A stretch of 64,000 bases of DNA from Prochlorococcus sp. AG-347-I19 (GCA_003279105.1 QCBO01000005.1:1-64000), one strand, 5' to 3'. Shown: positions 1 through 8,736, counted from the first letter of the stretch. Notes: generated from the sequence alone by a model not told the origin. Translations and numbers: made by a program.

Positions 1-126
1 TAAGAGGAACTTTAATAGTTTTTTGAATAATAAGAAACCTTTTTCAATTCTTTTTGGACCTAAAATTGAAAGCAAAATTACTAATATTATGAATATTTCA
101 GGTGAGTTTAAACCTAATAGTTTCAT
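1..126 (-). CDS. TatA/TatB-like (MttA/Hcf106) protein, truncated by window edge
   Basis: Reverse-strand reading from ATG at 126: MKLLGLNSPEIFIILVILLSILGPKRIEKGFLLFKKLLKFLL..., open to the edge; short TM followed by GPKR and an amphipathic Lys-rich helix is TatA/B-like. Confidence 0.55.
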   Translation of the reverse strand, partial: MKLLGLNSPEIFIILVILLSILGPKRIEKGFLLFKKLLKFLL

Positions 127-173
127 AAAATTTCATATTCTATTTATATTTTAGTACAAGCTAAAAATTTAAT

Positions 174-566
174 CTAATTATTCTCAAAAGTTGGTAGATA
201 GAGTTCCCTATTTGATGCAATTAAACCTTCTTCTTTAAAAAAAATCTCTAGGTCTTTTAGATCATTTATATCTACAAATTCACCACAATTATCTAATATA
301 TTATTATGGGTGAAATTCCATAAATCAGCCAAATATTCGTCATCATCTGGAAATGCTACAAATTTCAAGTATGTATTATTCAAAGCATATTCACTAGCAA
401 AATCAGAATCTAAACCTTCCCTCTTAGCATCACAAAAAACTTTAGCAAATCTCTTTCCTACGGAGGTTTGAGCACTTGATAAATCTAAATTACCTTGAAT
501 AGCATTTACATTTATTGGTGCAATAAAAATAATTATTGGAAGAAAAATAGTTACTAATATAAACAA
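174..566 (-). CDS. hypothetical secreted protein (FCDAxREGLDxDF family)
   Basis: Intact 130-aa ORF with N-terminal signal-like helix; weakly resembles the ORF at 62479-62913. Confidence 0.7.
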   Translation of the reverse strand: MFILVTIFLPIIIFIAPINVNAIQGNLDLSSAQTSVGKRFAKVFCDAKREGLDSDFASEYALNNTYLKFVAFPDDDEYLADLWNFTHNNILDNCGEFVDINDLKDLEIFFKEEGLIASNRELYLPTFENN

Positions 567-736
567 AAAAAATTTCCTTTTTAAATTTCAACTCAACATA
601 AACTAGCAAAAAAAGTAATCAATTAGGCCTATTTAAGTAAAAGCACTTATTATAAATTAAGAAATAAATAGAAAACATAAAATCAGCTCCATATCTGAAT
701 TTATAATAAAGAAAGATAAAATAAATTTAAAATTAT

Positions 737-1744
737 ATGTCTTCAAATATAAGGCTAAAAGGAAGGGGAGTTAACAGGATAATTACGAGTAAAGTCATGC
801 TATCGCCATTAGCAGGAGTTACAGATAATATTTTTAGACGACTTGTACGCAAATGGGCTCCAAACTCTTTACTTTTTACAGAAATGATAAATGCCACAAG
901 TCTTAAAAAAGGATATGGCACACAAAAAATCAATCAAATAAATTTAGAAGAAGGTCCAACTGGAGTACAAATATTTGATAATAGGCCATATGCTGTTTCT
1001 GAAGCTGCTAAACAAGCTGAGGACTCTGGAGCTTTCTTAATTGATATAAATATGGGATGTCCAGTAAAAAAAATTGCAAAGAAAGGTGGAGGCAGTGCTT
1101 TAATTAAAGACCGAAAACTTGCTATAGAATTAGTTAAAAATGTTGTAAAAGCTGTTACGGTTCCAGTAACAGTAAAAACACGACTCGGATGGGATAGTAA
1201 AGAAGAAAATATTGAGGATTTCTTATTTAAACTTCAAGATGCGGGAGCAACAATGATCACACTTCATGGAAGAACTAGAAAACAGGGGTTTACAGGCAAG
1301 TCAGATTGGGAAATGATCGGGAGACTTAAAAATTTGTTGGAAATTCCAGTAATTGCTAATGGAGATATCAAAAATCCAGATGACGCTCTTAATTGTCTAA
1401 AAAAAACAAATGCTGATGGTGTAATGATTGGACGAGGAATTTTAGGATCCCCATGGAAAATAGGAGAAATAGATTATGCCCTTAGAGAAAATAAAAATTT
1501 TAAAGAACCAAACACAGAAGAAAAACTATATTTAATTATTGAGCATCTTGATGAATTAATTAAAGAAAAAGGAGATCACGGATTGCTAATTGCAAGGAAA
1601 CATATCTCATGGACATGCAAAGACTTTAAAGGAGCATCAAATTTGAGAAATAACTTGGTTAGGGCTGCTGATAAAAATGAAGTTAAAAATTTAATAATTA
1701 AAATGATTAAAACTTTGAATAATGAAAAAAATAGATTAGTTTAA
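737..1744 (+). CDS. dus: tRNA-dihydrouridine synthase (DusB/NifR3 family)
   Basis: MLSPLAGVTDNIFRRLVRKW, INMGCPVKKIAKKGGGSAL, TLHGRTRKQGFTG, VIANGDI, GVMIGRGILGSPW motifs. Confidence 0.93.
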   Translation: MSSNIRLKGRGVNRIITSKVMLSPLAGVTDNIFRRLVRKWAPNSLLFTEMINATSLKKGYGTQKINQINLEEGPTGVQIFDNRPYAVSEAAKQAEDSGAFLIDINMGCPVKKIAKKGGGSALIKDRKLAIELVKNVVKAVTVPVTVKTRLGWDSKEENIEDFLFKLQDAGATMITLHGRTRKQGFTGKSDWEMIGRLKNLLEIPVIANGDIKNPDDALNCLKKTNADGVMIGRGILGSPWKIGEIDYALRENKNFKEPNTEEKLYLIIEHLDELIKEKGDHGLLIARKHISWTCKDFKGASNLRNNLVRAADKNEVKNLIIKMIKTLNNEKNRLV

Positions 1745-1762
1745 AACAAATTTATTTTTTAA

Positions 1763-2020
1763 ATGAAAATTATTAGTAAAGAAACAAGTAAAAGAGTTTG
1801 TGATCACATGAACAATGATCACATAGATTCAGTGCACAAATATCTTATTCATTATGGAAAGATATCAAGATTTGAGAATGCTTATATGGAAGAAATTAAT
1901 AATAGTTATATAAAAATCAATTACGACGGGCATTCAGCAATAATCAATTTTAAAAATGAAATATCTGAGGAAGAAATTCATTCAACTTTAGTATCAATGA
2001 TTAAAGACATTAAAAAATGA
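1763..2020 (+). CDS. DUF2470-like protein
   Basis: VCDHMNNDHIDSVHKYLIHYG...INYDGHSAIINF pattern typical of DUF2470. Confidence 0.65.
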   Translation: MKIISKETSKRVCDHMNNDHIDSVHKYLIHYGKISRFENAYMEEINNSYIKINYDGHSAIINFKNEISEEEIHSTLVSMIKDIKK

Positions 2021-2047
2021 AATAATTTAATAAAAAAATTCTAATTT

Positions 2048-2203
2048 TTATTTATAGTAATCGGTTATCTTTTTACATTCATCAAATGAAAGCATGCTTA
2101 ATCTAGATGTGGCTTTTATTTTTAGAATTGCACAAACAGCTAATAAGTCGGAGCTATCAACATCAAGTGCTTCAGAAAGCTCTAGGACCCTAAGACCTTT
2201 CAT
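2048..2203 (-). CDS. microprotein resembling IF-2 N-terminal domain
   Basis: Read from sequence: MKGLRVLELSEALDVDSSDLLAVCAILKIKATSRLSMLSFDECKKITDYYK* (51 aa); RVxELSxxLxVxSxDLLxxCxxLxIxAxSxLSxLS pattern as in IF2_N. Confidence 0.6.
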   Translation of the reverse strand: MKGLRVLELSEALDVDSSDLLAVCAILKIKATSRLSMLSFDECKKITDYYK

Positions 2204-2247
2204 TAGTATTAAAAAAATCCTTTTCTAAATTATCAAGAACCTTGAAA

Positions 2248-2484
2248 TCAATGGGCAGCATTTTTCCCTAAACCTGCTACGAATGGAAAAGTTTGTTCAT
2301 CTCCAAAAATATCTTCTGCTGAAGAATTAGAAATATTATTTTTTTTATTAACAGGCTTAATTTCTTTAATTTCATTAGAAATATTCTCTTTAACGTTATT
2401 TTCAATTTCTTTTGCTAGTAAATTATTCGTATTAGAAACTATTGAAAAAACTAATAGACATAAAAACAAAATAATTCTTTTCAT
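2248..2484 (-). CDS. hypothetical secreted protein
   Basis: 78-aa ORF with signal peptide-like N-terminus. Confidence 0.5.
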   Translation of the reverse strand: MKRIILFLCLLVFSIVSNTNNLLAKEIENNVKENISNEIKEIKPVNKKNNISNSSAEDIFGDEQTFPFVAGLGKNAAH

Positions 2485-2577
2485 AAAAAAAGTTTATCTA
2501 ATACTATTGTCATATGCCAATAAGGTTATTTAGAAAAACTAGATAACATTAAAACAAATCTAAATAAATCAAAATAT

Positions 2578-2814
2578 TCATCTTCCCAATTTATTTCTAT
2601 TTTTAAATCTAATTAAAAAATAAAGACCTAATAACAAAAGAATTGCCAAAGAGTATTGATTAAGAAAAACATAAACTATATAGACGAGAAATGGGAATAA
2701 GCAAGCCCTCTTGAAATTTAATTTTTGTTCCTTTGACATATTTTTCCAATTTAAATATTCTTCCCATTGAAAAATCTTCTTCATTTTTCTACTTCTATTT
2801 TTACGATTAAACAT
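2578..2814 (-). CDS. hypothetical membrane protein
   Basis: 78-aa ORF; true start may be the internal MKKIFQWEEYLNW; two hydrophobic segments. Confidence 0.5.
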   Translation of the reverse strand: MFNRKNRSRKMKKIFQWEEYLNWKNMSKEQKLNFKRACLFPFLVYIVYVFLNQYSLAILLLLGLYFLIRFKNRNKLGR

Positions 2815-2919
2815 AACTTTATAAATATAGTTTTGATGATCTTTATATTAATAAAGAAAATTAATCTACAATATCAAAATGACTTTTTTCATTGAATAAA
2901 AATATTTTTTTAATAAAAG

Positions 2920-3339
2920 ATGAACTCAAAACCAGTTTGGAAAATAGAAAAAATTGTTTTACCTCAACATGCGGATCATGCAGGCGTAATGTGGCACGGT
3001 AATTATTTTAATTGGCTTGAAGAAAGCCGAATAAATGCACTTTCAGAAGTAGGTATAAGTTATTTCGAACTAACTAAAAATGGCTTAGATTTACCTTTAA
3101 TCAATACTTCAATAAAATATAAATCTCCTTTATTCCTTGGTGAAAAAATAATAATCGAGAGTGAATTCAACATTGATAAAAGTCCTAGGATTAATGTAAT
3201 CTCAAAATTTCTTAACAAGAAAAATGAAATCTTAACGATTGCTGAAGTCAATTTAGTCTTAATAAATAAACTGAATTTTTCTATAATGAGAAAAAGGCCA
3301 GATTTCCTATCGGAAGCCTTTAGTAAGTTAAACGGTTGA
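2920..3339 (+). CDS. acyl-CoA thioesterase, 4HBT family (DHNA-CoA thioesterase-like)
   Basis: HADHAGVMWHGNYFNWLEESRINAL hotdog-fold motif. Confidence 0.85.
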   Translation: MNSKPVWKIEKIVLPQHADHAGVMWHGNYFNWLEESRINALSEVGISYFELTKNGLDLPLINTSIKYKSPLFLGEKIIIESEFNIDKSPRINVISKFLNKKNEILTIAEVNLVLINKLNFSIMRKRPDFLSEAFSKLNG

Positions 3340-3381
3340 AATTATTATCCGCCAATTGAATGATTTATTAAATTATTAATT

Positions 3382-3579
3382 ATGAATATATTTCAAGTTA
3401 TTGATTCTTATCAATATGAAATGGAATCAAGATATCAAGAAAAATCAATGCTCACAAATCTTTTTACAGAACACAAATTTATAGGTTGGTTAGGATTGTT
3501 CATAGTATTTTTCTCTATCTTTGCAATTTTTGTTTTTCAATTTCTTGAGTGGGAAAGTAATGACAATAATAAAAGTTAA
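3382..3579 (+). CDS. hypothetical single-TM protein
   Basis: 65-aa ORF with C-terminal TM helix. Confidence 0.5.
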   Translation: MNIFQVIDSYQYEMESRYQEKSMLTNLFTEHKFIGWLGLFIVFFSIFAIFVFQFLEWESNDNNKS

Positions 3580-3619
3580 GAAGATTTAATGATTATAATT
3601 CAACTGAATGACTTAAAAA

Positions 3620-3871
3620 ATGGCTATCTACTTAAAAATAACTAACCCTACTGAGGTTGTAAAAAAAAAGACCTCAAAATGGCTTACAGATATTACACCT
3701 GAAAGAATTGATAGAAAATTGGTCGAGGATGAAGTAATAAAAGGCATTATCGAGCAATTAACATTAGAAGGGATAAAAGGAGAAATATCAGCAATTAATG
3801 GGTTTGAAGTAAATGAATCCTCAGTAATAACAAAAAATAATTTTGTTATTAGAAAAACAAAAACTTTTTAG
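3620..3871 (+). CDS. hypothetical protein
   Basis: 83-aa intact ORF in a consistent + strand run. Confidence 0.55.
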   Translation: MAIYLKITNPTEVVKKKTSKWLTDITPERIDRKLVEDEVIKGIIEQLTLEGIKGEISAINGFEVNESSVITKNNFVIRKTKTF

Positions 3872-3890
3872 ATCGAAAATAAAACATTAG

Positions 3891-4760
3891 ATGAAAATTA
3901 TTTTTATTTTAATTATTTTTATCATTTTTTTAATTTTTATAATTGCAAGGGATTTTCAAATTAAAAAGAAAAAGTTTAAATTAAATAGTGCCTTAAATTC
4001 CAATTTCTTTATTCAAACAATTAATAATTTAATAGAAGAAAACAAATACAATTTGTTAGAGGAGAGGATCAGATTAATGGAAATAGATGCCTACGGTAAT
4101 GAGGATTATAAAAAATGGATTGGCAATCCACCTCTTGATGAATTAGCCATTGAGAAAAATATATTAAGTGGATCCAAGCGATTTAAAGAGGGTATTCCAT
4201 ACTTCTGGGAAAAAGTAATTTTAAAAAAATTTGGCAGTATAGAATTATTTTTCGAAAAGTGGAAATCATATTGTAATGAAAATCCTACTATTGATGATGA
4301 GATAATTGGATCTATTAGAAAGCTCGAGACTGAGGATTGGTTTGTATTCATAGCAAGTCAAATAGAGAAATCATGCTTAAACCTAATAGAAAAAAACTAC
4401 TCAAGTAAAAACAAGGAAAATTACAAAAAAGGTATTAGATTTGAAAATCATTGTATGGATATTCTCAAACAAAATGGCTGGGAAGTAAAAGAAACCCCTA
4501 ATACAGGAGATCAAGGGGTTGACTTAATTGCATCAATAAATGATATGAGAATATGTATTCAATGCAAAGATCATGAAAAAGCCATTGGAAATAAAGCAGT
4601 TCAGGAGATTTCAGCTGGTAAATTATTTTGGAAAGGTACACATGCAATAATAGTCTCAAAATCTGGCTTTACAAAGTCTGCTCATCAACTAGCAAAATCA
4701 AATAAAGTGGAACTAATCAATGAATATCAATTAAAAGATTTAGAAAAGTTTATTTTTTAA
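3891..4760 (+). CDS. membrane-anchored Mrr-like restriction endonuclease-fold protein
   Basis: N-terminal hydrophobic helix; C-terminal GIRFENHCMDILKQNGWEVKETPNTGDQGVDLIA...CIQCKDH (D-xn-QxK) Mrr_cat signature. Confidence 0.82.
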   Translation: MKIIFILIIFIIFLIFIIARDFQIKKKKFKLNSALNSNFFIQTINNLIEENKYNLLEERIRLMEIDAYGNEDYKKWIGNPPLDELAIEKNILSGSKRFKEGIPYFWEKVILKKFGSIELFFEKWKSYCNENPTIDDEIIGSIRKLETEDWFVFIASQIEKSCLNLIEKNYSSKNKENYKKGIRFENHCMDILKQNGWEVKETPNTGDQGVDLIASINDMRICIQCKDHEKAIGNKAVQEISAGKLFWKGTHAIIVSKSGFTKSAHQLAKSNKVELINEYQLKDLEKFIF

Positions 4761-4765
4761 ATAGT

Positions 4766-5170
4766 TTATATCAATTGTGTTAAGCCTTCTTTGTAAAGCA
4801 AAAGTGTTGTAAAAATTCCTGAGGCCCACATTAAACCTCTAGCTGTTGGAATATTAAATACATATGCACCAATATATAAAAAACGAAAAATAGGATGAAT
4901 CAATGCTGCAATTATTGCAATATTAGAGTCAGTCAAAGTAATCAAACAAAGAAGACATGCAGGTGCATGTAGGGAAATACTTTCCCAACAATTTTGATGG
5001 CACCAAACTGCTCTTTTTCCAAAAGAAGGTAATTCATCGAATAAAGCCCTTGGAGCAGACATATTTTCAACAGAATATCCCGCTTTAACTCTCCCTATAG
5101 TTAGTGGAATAATTGATAATAAAACAACACCAACTGATAAACAAAGGCTCCAGGCAAAAGCTACTTGCAT
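4766..5170 (-). CDS. MAPEG family membrane protein
   Basis: Four TM segments; SAPRALFDELPSFGKRAVWCHQNCWESISLHAPACL, HPIFRFLYIGAYV. Confidence 0.8.
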   Translation of the reverse strand: MQVAFAWSLCLSVGVVLLSIIPLTIGRVKAGYSVENMSAPRALFDELPSFGKRAVWCHQNCWESISLHAPACLLCLITLTDSNIAIIAALIHPIFRFLYIGAYVFNIPTARGLMWASGIFTTLLLYKEGLTQLI

Positions 5171-5287
5171 ATAATTTTAATAATATTATTAGCTTAATAA
5201 TTGAAGTTCATTATCGTGATAAATGAAAAATCATTACCATAGATTAAACTTTGCAAAAAATGCTGTAATTTATAAAAAAAATCATTT

Positions 5288-5413
5288 ATGGATATTTCAA
5301 AGATAATTGTAATTTTTGGTATAAGTTTACTAATATATTTTGCTTTTCTGTTTTTAGGATTTTTTCTTAAGAATAAAAATCTAAAGGCACAGAATCTAAA
5401 AAAAGAAGAATAG
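5288..5413 (+). CDS. small single-TM protein
   Basis: MDISKIIVIFGISLLIYFAFLFLGFFLKNKNLKAQNLKKEE* (41 aa), membrane helix plus charged tail. Confidence 0.45.
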   Translation: MDISKIIVIFGISLLIYFAFLFLGFFLKNKNLKAQNLKKEE

Positions 5414-5544
5414 ATTATTAATGCCACGAAAATTTACTATTTTCTCAATATTTTTATATCTTTTTGAATATATTTAATGGAAATAAAATTTGATCCAAAT
5501 AATAATAAGGGATATTTGAAATTAAATAAGACAGTTGCTGGTAT

Positions 5545-5838
5545 ATGAAAAAATTTTATAAATTTCTTAAAAGTTTTCTATTTATATCACTATGGCTTAT
5601 TTTATCCTCATTTTTAACCCAATATTGGAATACCTTTCATTGGGAATATGTTTACTTAAACTTCAGAATTATATTTGATAAAGAATTTTGGTTTGCTTTA
5701 GAAAAAATTCTTTTAGGATTTGATATTGGTTACTGGTTAGAAGAAGCACTAAAATTCTTGAGTTATGAAATACCTAAAGAAACATTTAAATATTTACCAA
5801 TTTATTTCGTATTAAAGTCTATTTGGATAAAGAATTAA
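5545..5838 (+). CDS. hypothetical membrane protein
   Basis: 97-aa intact ORF. Confidence 0.55.
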   Translation: MKKFYKFLKSFLFISLWLILSSFLTQYWNTFHWEYVYLNFRIIFDKEFWFALEKILLGFDIGYWLEEALKFLSYEIPKETFKYLPIYFVLKSIWIKN

Positions 5839-5841
5839 TTT

Positions 5842-6390
5842 CTATTTTTGATAGGTTTTAATAAATTCCTTGAAATTCCTGAATAAAGTCGGTGAATTTA
5901 TTTTTCTTAAAACAAATAAAGTTCCTTTATCACCTCTACAGATTCTTAGCTTTTTGCTTAAATAAGTTATCTCTAACCACCCTAATTGTTCATTATTTAT
6001 TTCTTTCATAGCCTTTATATTTTTTTTTCCAAATTTAGGACCAATAACACCAGCATGTGTAAATTTGACCCCAATTTTTTTTTCATTTATGTAATTAAGT
6101 CTTATTAAAATGCCAGTACCAATAATTGATTTTATTCCTCTAGGTTTAAGTAAATTAAGACCATTTAAATTTAAAGGATCAAGAATTTGAAGGTTATCAA
6201 TAAAAGGAGAATATTTTAAAAAAGGACTATCAGAACTACTCCACCTAAGCTCCCAAACCCCCTGCAAATCATTTCTATCTTTGCTAAAGGAAAAATTATG
6301 ATCAATTTCAAGATGTTCGGCAATATTACGTATACTCTCTGAATTTGGAGATTTAAGAAGTAAATTTAATAAGTCATTTTCGGTTTCCAT
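5842..6390 (-). CDS. PAP/fibrillin family (plastid lipid-associated protein-like)
   Basis: LQGVWELRWSSSDSPFLKYSPFIDNLQILDPLN... PAP_fibrillin-like. Confidence 0.7.
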   Translation of the reverse strand: METENDLLNLLLKSPNSESIRNIAEHLEIDHNFSFSKDRNDLQGVWELRWSSSDSPFLKYSPFIDNLQILDPLNLNGLNLLKPRGIKSIIGTGILIRLNYINEKKIGVKFTHAGVIGPKFGKKNIKAMKEINNEQLGWLEITYLSKKLRICRGDKGTLFVLRKINSPTLFRNFKEFIKTYQK

Positions 6391-6399
6391 TAATAAACG

Positions 6400-6753
6400 T
6401 TGGAGTATATAGCTAAGGATAAATACTTACCTCCATGTGCTATATTCTACCCAGAATATGTTGATTTGATGACAAAGAGCTATTGGCTTAAGAAAATTTC
6501 AATTCCAAATGCTGATTTATTTCTGGAATATATAAGGACAGTATTGCCTTGGATTAAATCTGTGGGAGGAGTAATAGTAAAAAGAGATTTAATACAAGAA
6601 TCAACCTCAAATGAATGGGATGGAGGACAGCTTGGATTAGTAATTGAATTTGAATCAAAATTTGCTGCTAAAAAAGCATTCTATTCTGAAGTATTTCAAA
6701 AATATCTGCAGTCCAGAGATTTAATGGAGCTGGTTACTATAAGTACTCTTTAA
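6400..6753 (+). CDS. hypothetical protein
   Basis: 117-aa intact ORF; DUF1330/YCII-like 'VIEFESKFAAKKAFYSEVFQKYL' ending. Confidence 0.6.
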   Translation: MEYIAKDKYLPPCAIFYPEYVDLMTKSYWLKKISIPNADLFLEYIRTVLPWIKSVGGVIVKRDLIQESTSNEWDGGQLGLVIEFESKFAAKKAFYSEVFQKYLQSRDLMELVTISTL

Positions 6754-6892
6754 AAAAAAATCAACCAATATCGACCTCACTCAAACAACTTATAAGTATT
6801 AATTACTATTAAATTATTTATGTAATATTTATAACTTCACTAGTAATAGCATATTTTGCAAAATTTAATTGTAAAAGTAATCCGTTAATCAA

Positions 6893-7072
6893 ATGAACTA
6901 TTCAACAGAAAAAGATGATTATTTGATGACAACTCCATATACAAAGAAAATTCAGCAAAAATTTGAAAAGGTTAAATCTTTCTTAGAGCAAAATGGATTT
7001 AATCCTTCATCAGAGAGCTTAATGCAAGATATAGTTAGCTCGGAAGAATATATTGCTAAAAATGGCTTATAA
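6893..7072 (+). CDS. small hypothetical protein
   Basis: MNYSTEKDDYLMTTPYTKKIQQKFEKVKSFLEQNGFNPSSESLMQDIVSSEEYIAKNGL* (59 aa). Confidence 0.5.
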   Translation: MNYSTEKDDYLMTTPYTKKIQQKFEKVKSFLEQNGFNPSSESLMQDIVSSEEYIAKNGL

Positions 7073-7076
7073 AATA

Positions 7077-7256
7077 TCAGAATATATTCAGAGACCTTAA
7101 ATAATAAAAACCGCCTATTAGAAAAGGTAATAATATTCCAATAAATAAAAATATGGATTTCTTTGATTCGCCTTCTGATATGGGGTTAATTTCTGGTTCA
7201 ATTGCAAAACCATTTTGTCTACCACCGCTTTCGGTTGTATAACCTTTTTTATTCAT
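7077..7256 (-). CDS. Psb34 / ssl1498-like photosystem II assembly small protein
   Basis: MNKKGYTTESGGRQNGFAIEPEINPISEGESKKSIFLFIGILLPFLIGGFYYLRSLNIF*; 'GGRxNxFAxEP' followed by one TM helix. Confidence 0.6.
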   Translation of the reverse strand: MNKKGYTTESGGRQNGFAIEPEINPISEGESKKSIFLFIGILLPFLIGGFYYLRSLNIF

Positions 7257-7341
7257 AAGAAAAATAATCTATGGAGATTATCTCATGTAAAAACTTATTT
7301 AAAAAAATATTTTACATTTAGAATTAAACTAATTTTAAGAT

Positions 7342-7476
7342 CTAATAATTGATTTCAATCTGAGATTTCAATTTGGCAGCTTTTTTTAAAAGACCTACAA
7401 CTTCCTTACGGCCATTAGCAAACTCAGCCTTATTAAGTAACTCACTATATTTTTTTGTGATTTCTCTATGGTTCAT
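7342..7476 (-). CDS. small hypothetical protein
   Basis: MNHREITKKYSELLNKAEFANGRKEVVGLLKKAAKLKSQIEINY* (44 aa). Confidence 0.45.
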   Translation of the reverse strand: MNHREITKKYSELLNKAEFANGRKEVVGLLKKAAKLKSQIEINY

Positions 7477-7562
7477 TTTGGATATTACATTTTATAAATT
7501 ATAAAGTCACTAAAATAAGTTTTTGTATAAAAGATATCAAAAAAGAGTTTAAGTACCTTTAC

Positions 7563-7865
7563 CTATTTAAACCAACCTTTTTTCTTTGGTTTAATCTCTT
7601 CTTTAATCACTTCTTTTTTTCTCCCAAATAAACCCTTTTTTTGGACTGTTAAATTCTCTTCAACAGGTTTAGATTTTCTATTAAATAAGCCTTTTTTAGG
7701 TTCTTTTTTAATTGATTCTTTTTTGTCGGAAATCTTTGTTTTTTTAGGATTTGATTTTGAATTTTTGGGTTTGCTATCTGCGAATAAAGTTTGATATACA
7801 AAAAAACCAAAAACAGCAAAGAAGCCTAATGCCTGTACTAGAGCAGTTCCAAGATTATCAAACAT
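7563..7865 (-). CDS. hypothetical, TM helix plus Lys-rich repetitive tail
   Basis: KKGLFNRKSKPVEENLTVQKKGLFGRKKEVIKEEIKPKKKGWFK imperfect repeats. Confidence 0.6.
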   Translation of the reverse strand: MFDNLGTALVQALGFFAVFGFFVYQTLFADSKPKNSKSNPKKTKISDKKESIKKEPKKGLFNRKSKPVEENLTVQKKGLFGRKKEVIKEEIKPKKKGWFK

Positions 7866-8087
7866 TTAGGCCTCAACTTTGTATAGTGATTCTTTTTCTT
7901 TCGCCTCTATACATTTTTTATCATCAGACAAGCATCCAATTTCTGCCTTCTTCTCAGTATGAGAACTGCAGCCACCTGCATTTGCATTAGATATTGAAAA
8001 CAAAGTTAGTACCCCTAAAATAAAGGCGCATGAGGTGTTAATCAGTTTCATGAGTTTTATTTTTATTATGGAAAAATAATTTCGCAA
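7866..8087 (-). CDS. small secreted Cys-containing hypothetical protein
   Basis: Signal peptide then ANAGGCSSHTEKKAEIGCLSDDKKC. Confidence 0.55.
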   Translation of the reverse strand: MRNYFSIIKIKLMKLINTSCAFILGVLTLFSISNANAGGCSSHTEKKAEIGCLSDDKKCIEAKEKESLYKVEA

Positions 8088-8136
8088 TTGCGAAGATAAT
8101 CTTCTCTTCTGCTAAAAGTATCCCCTTTTTATATAT

Positions 8137-8316
8137 CTATTTGTAGTAATTAACTAAATCGATAATTAATATTGCTAGCAATGAAAAACCTAAAATGAAA
8201 GGTAAATAAGGATATTTATTTAAAATTTTGTTTAGTTGATTTTTCGATGTTTGTTTTTCCTTTTTCTTTTCTCTAGGTGGTAAGCCTAACTCTTCCCTTC
8301 TCTTAGCTTCTCCCAT
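8137..8316 (-). CDS. DUF2839-like small membrane protein
   Basis: MGEAKRREELGLPPREKKKEKQTSKNQLNKILNKYPYLPFILGFSLLAILIIDLVNYYK* (59 aa); MGEAKRRxxLGLPPR start. Confidence 0.55.
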   Translation of the reverse strand: MGEAKRREELGLPPREKKKEKQTSKNQLNKILNKYPYLPFILGFSLLAILIIDLVNYYK

Positions 8317-8441
8317 AATTTTTAAACTATTTATGACTATTCTATATACCTAGTATTAGTAGTGTATTGTTCTAGACTTAAATTATTAGCGGTTTATTTA
8401 ATTTAAATTTTGGATATATTAAAAATATATAAAAAAATTAC

Positions 8442-8549
8442 ATGATAGAAGTAGTTTGGTCAGTAAATATAATGATTGCAATTCTTATTATTGGTGTTGC
8501 CTGTGTTCTTTATTACATATTTACTTATGATCAAAAATTTACTTCCTAG
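8442..8549 (+). CDS. 35-aa single-TM microprotein
   Basis: MIEVVWSVNIMIAILIIGVACVLYYIFTYDQKFTS*. Confidence 0.4.
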   Translation: MIEVVWSVNIMIAILIIGVACVLYYIFTYDQKFTS

Positions 8550-8553
8550 ATAA

Positions 8554-8736
8554 ATGTCAGATAAAGATCTAAGTAATTTTCTAAAAAAAATAGAGCAACT
8601 TAATCAAATTGCTGAGCTAATAAAAAATAATCCTAGTAAAAAGTTATCCCTTTCAAAATGCAAGAATCATGATGAAGTAATTAAATTAACCACTGAATGG
8701 GGTTTTGATATAGGTAAAAGGTGGGGAGAATATTAA
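8554..8736 (+). CDS. Nif11-like domain peptide
   Basis: MSDKDLSNFLKKIEQLNQIAELIKNNPSKKLSLSKCKNHDEVIKLTTEWGFDIGKRWGEY; Nif11 pattern (LxxFLxxIxxLxxI...AxxxGFDI). Confidence 0.65.
   Translation: MSDKDLSNFLKKIEQLNQIAELIKNNPSKKLSLSKCKNHDEVIKLTTEWGFDIGKRWGEY

Noticed and set aside
733-933. Minus ORF opposite the dus gene
   Set aside because: Lies within a strongly supported tRNA-dihydrouridine synthase CDS; antisense artefact.
4106-4351. Minus ORF inside the Mrr-like gene
   Set aside because: Fully nested antisense with no recognisable motif.
5194-5427. 77-aa minus ORF
   Set aside because: Composition looks like antisense of the + strand TM microprotein at 5288-5413, which reads more convincingly.
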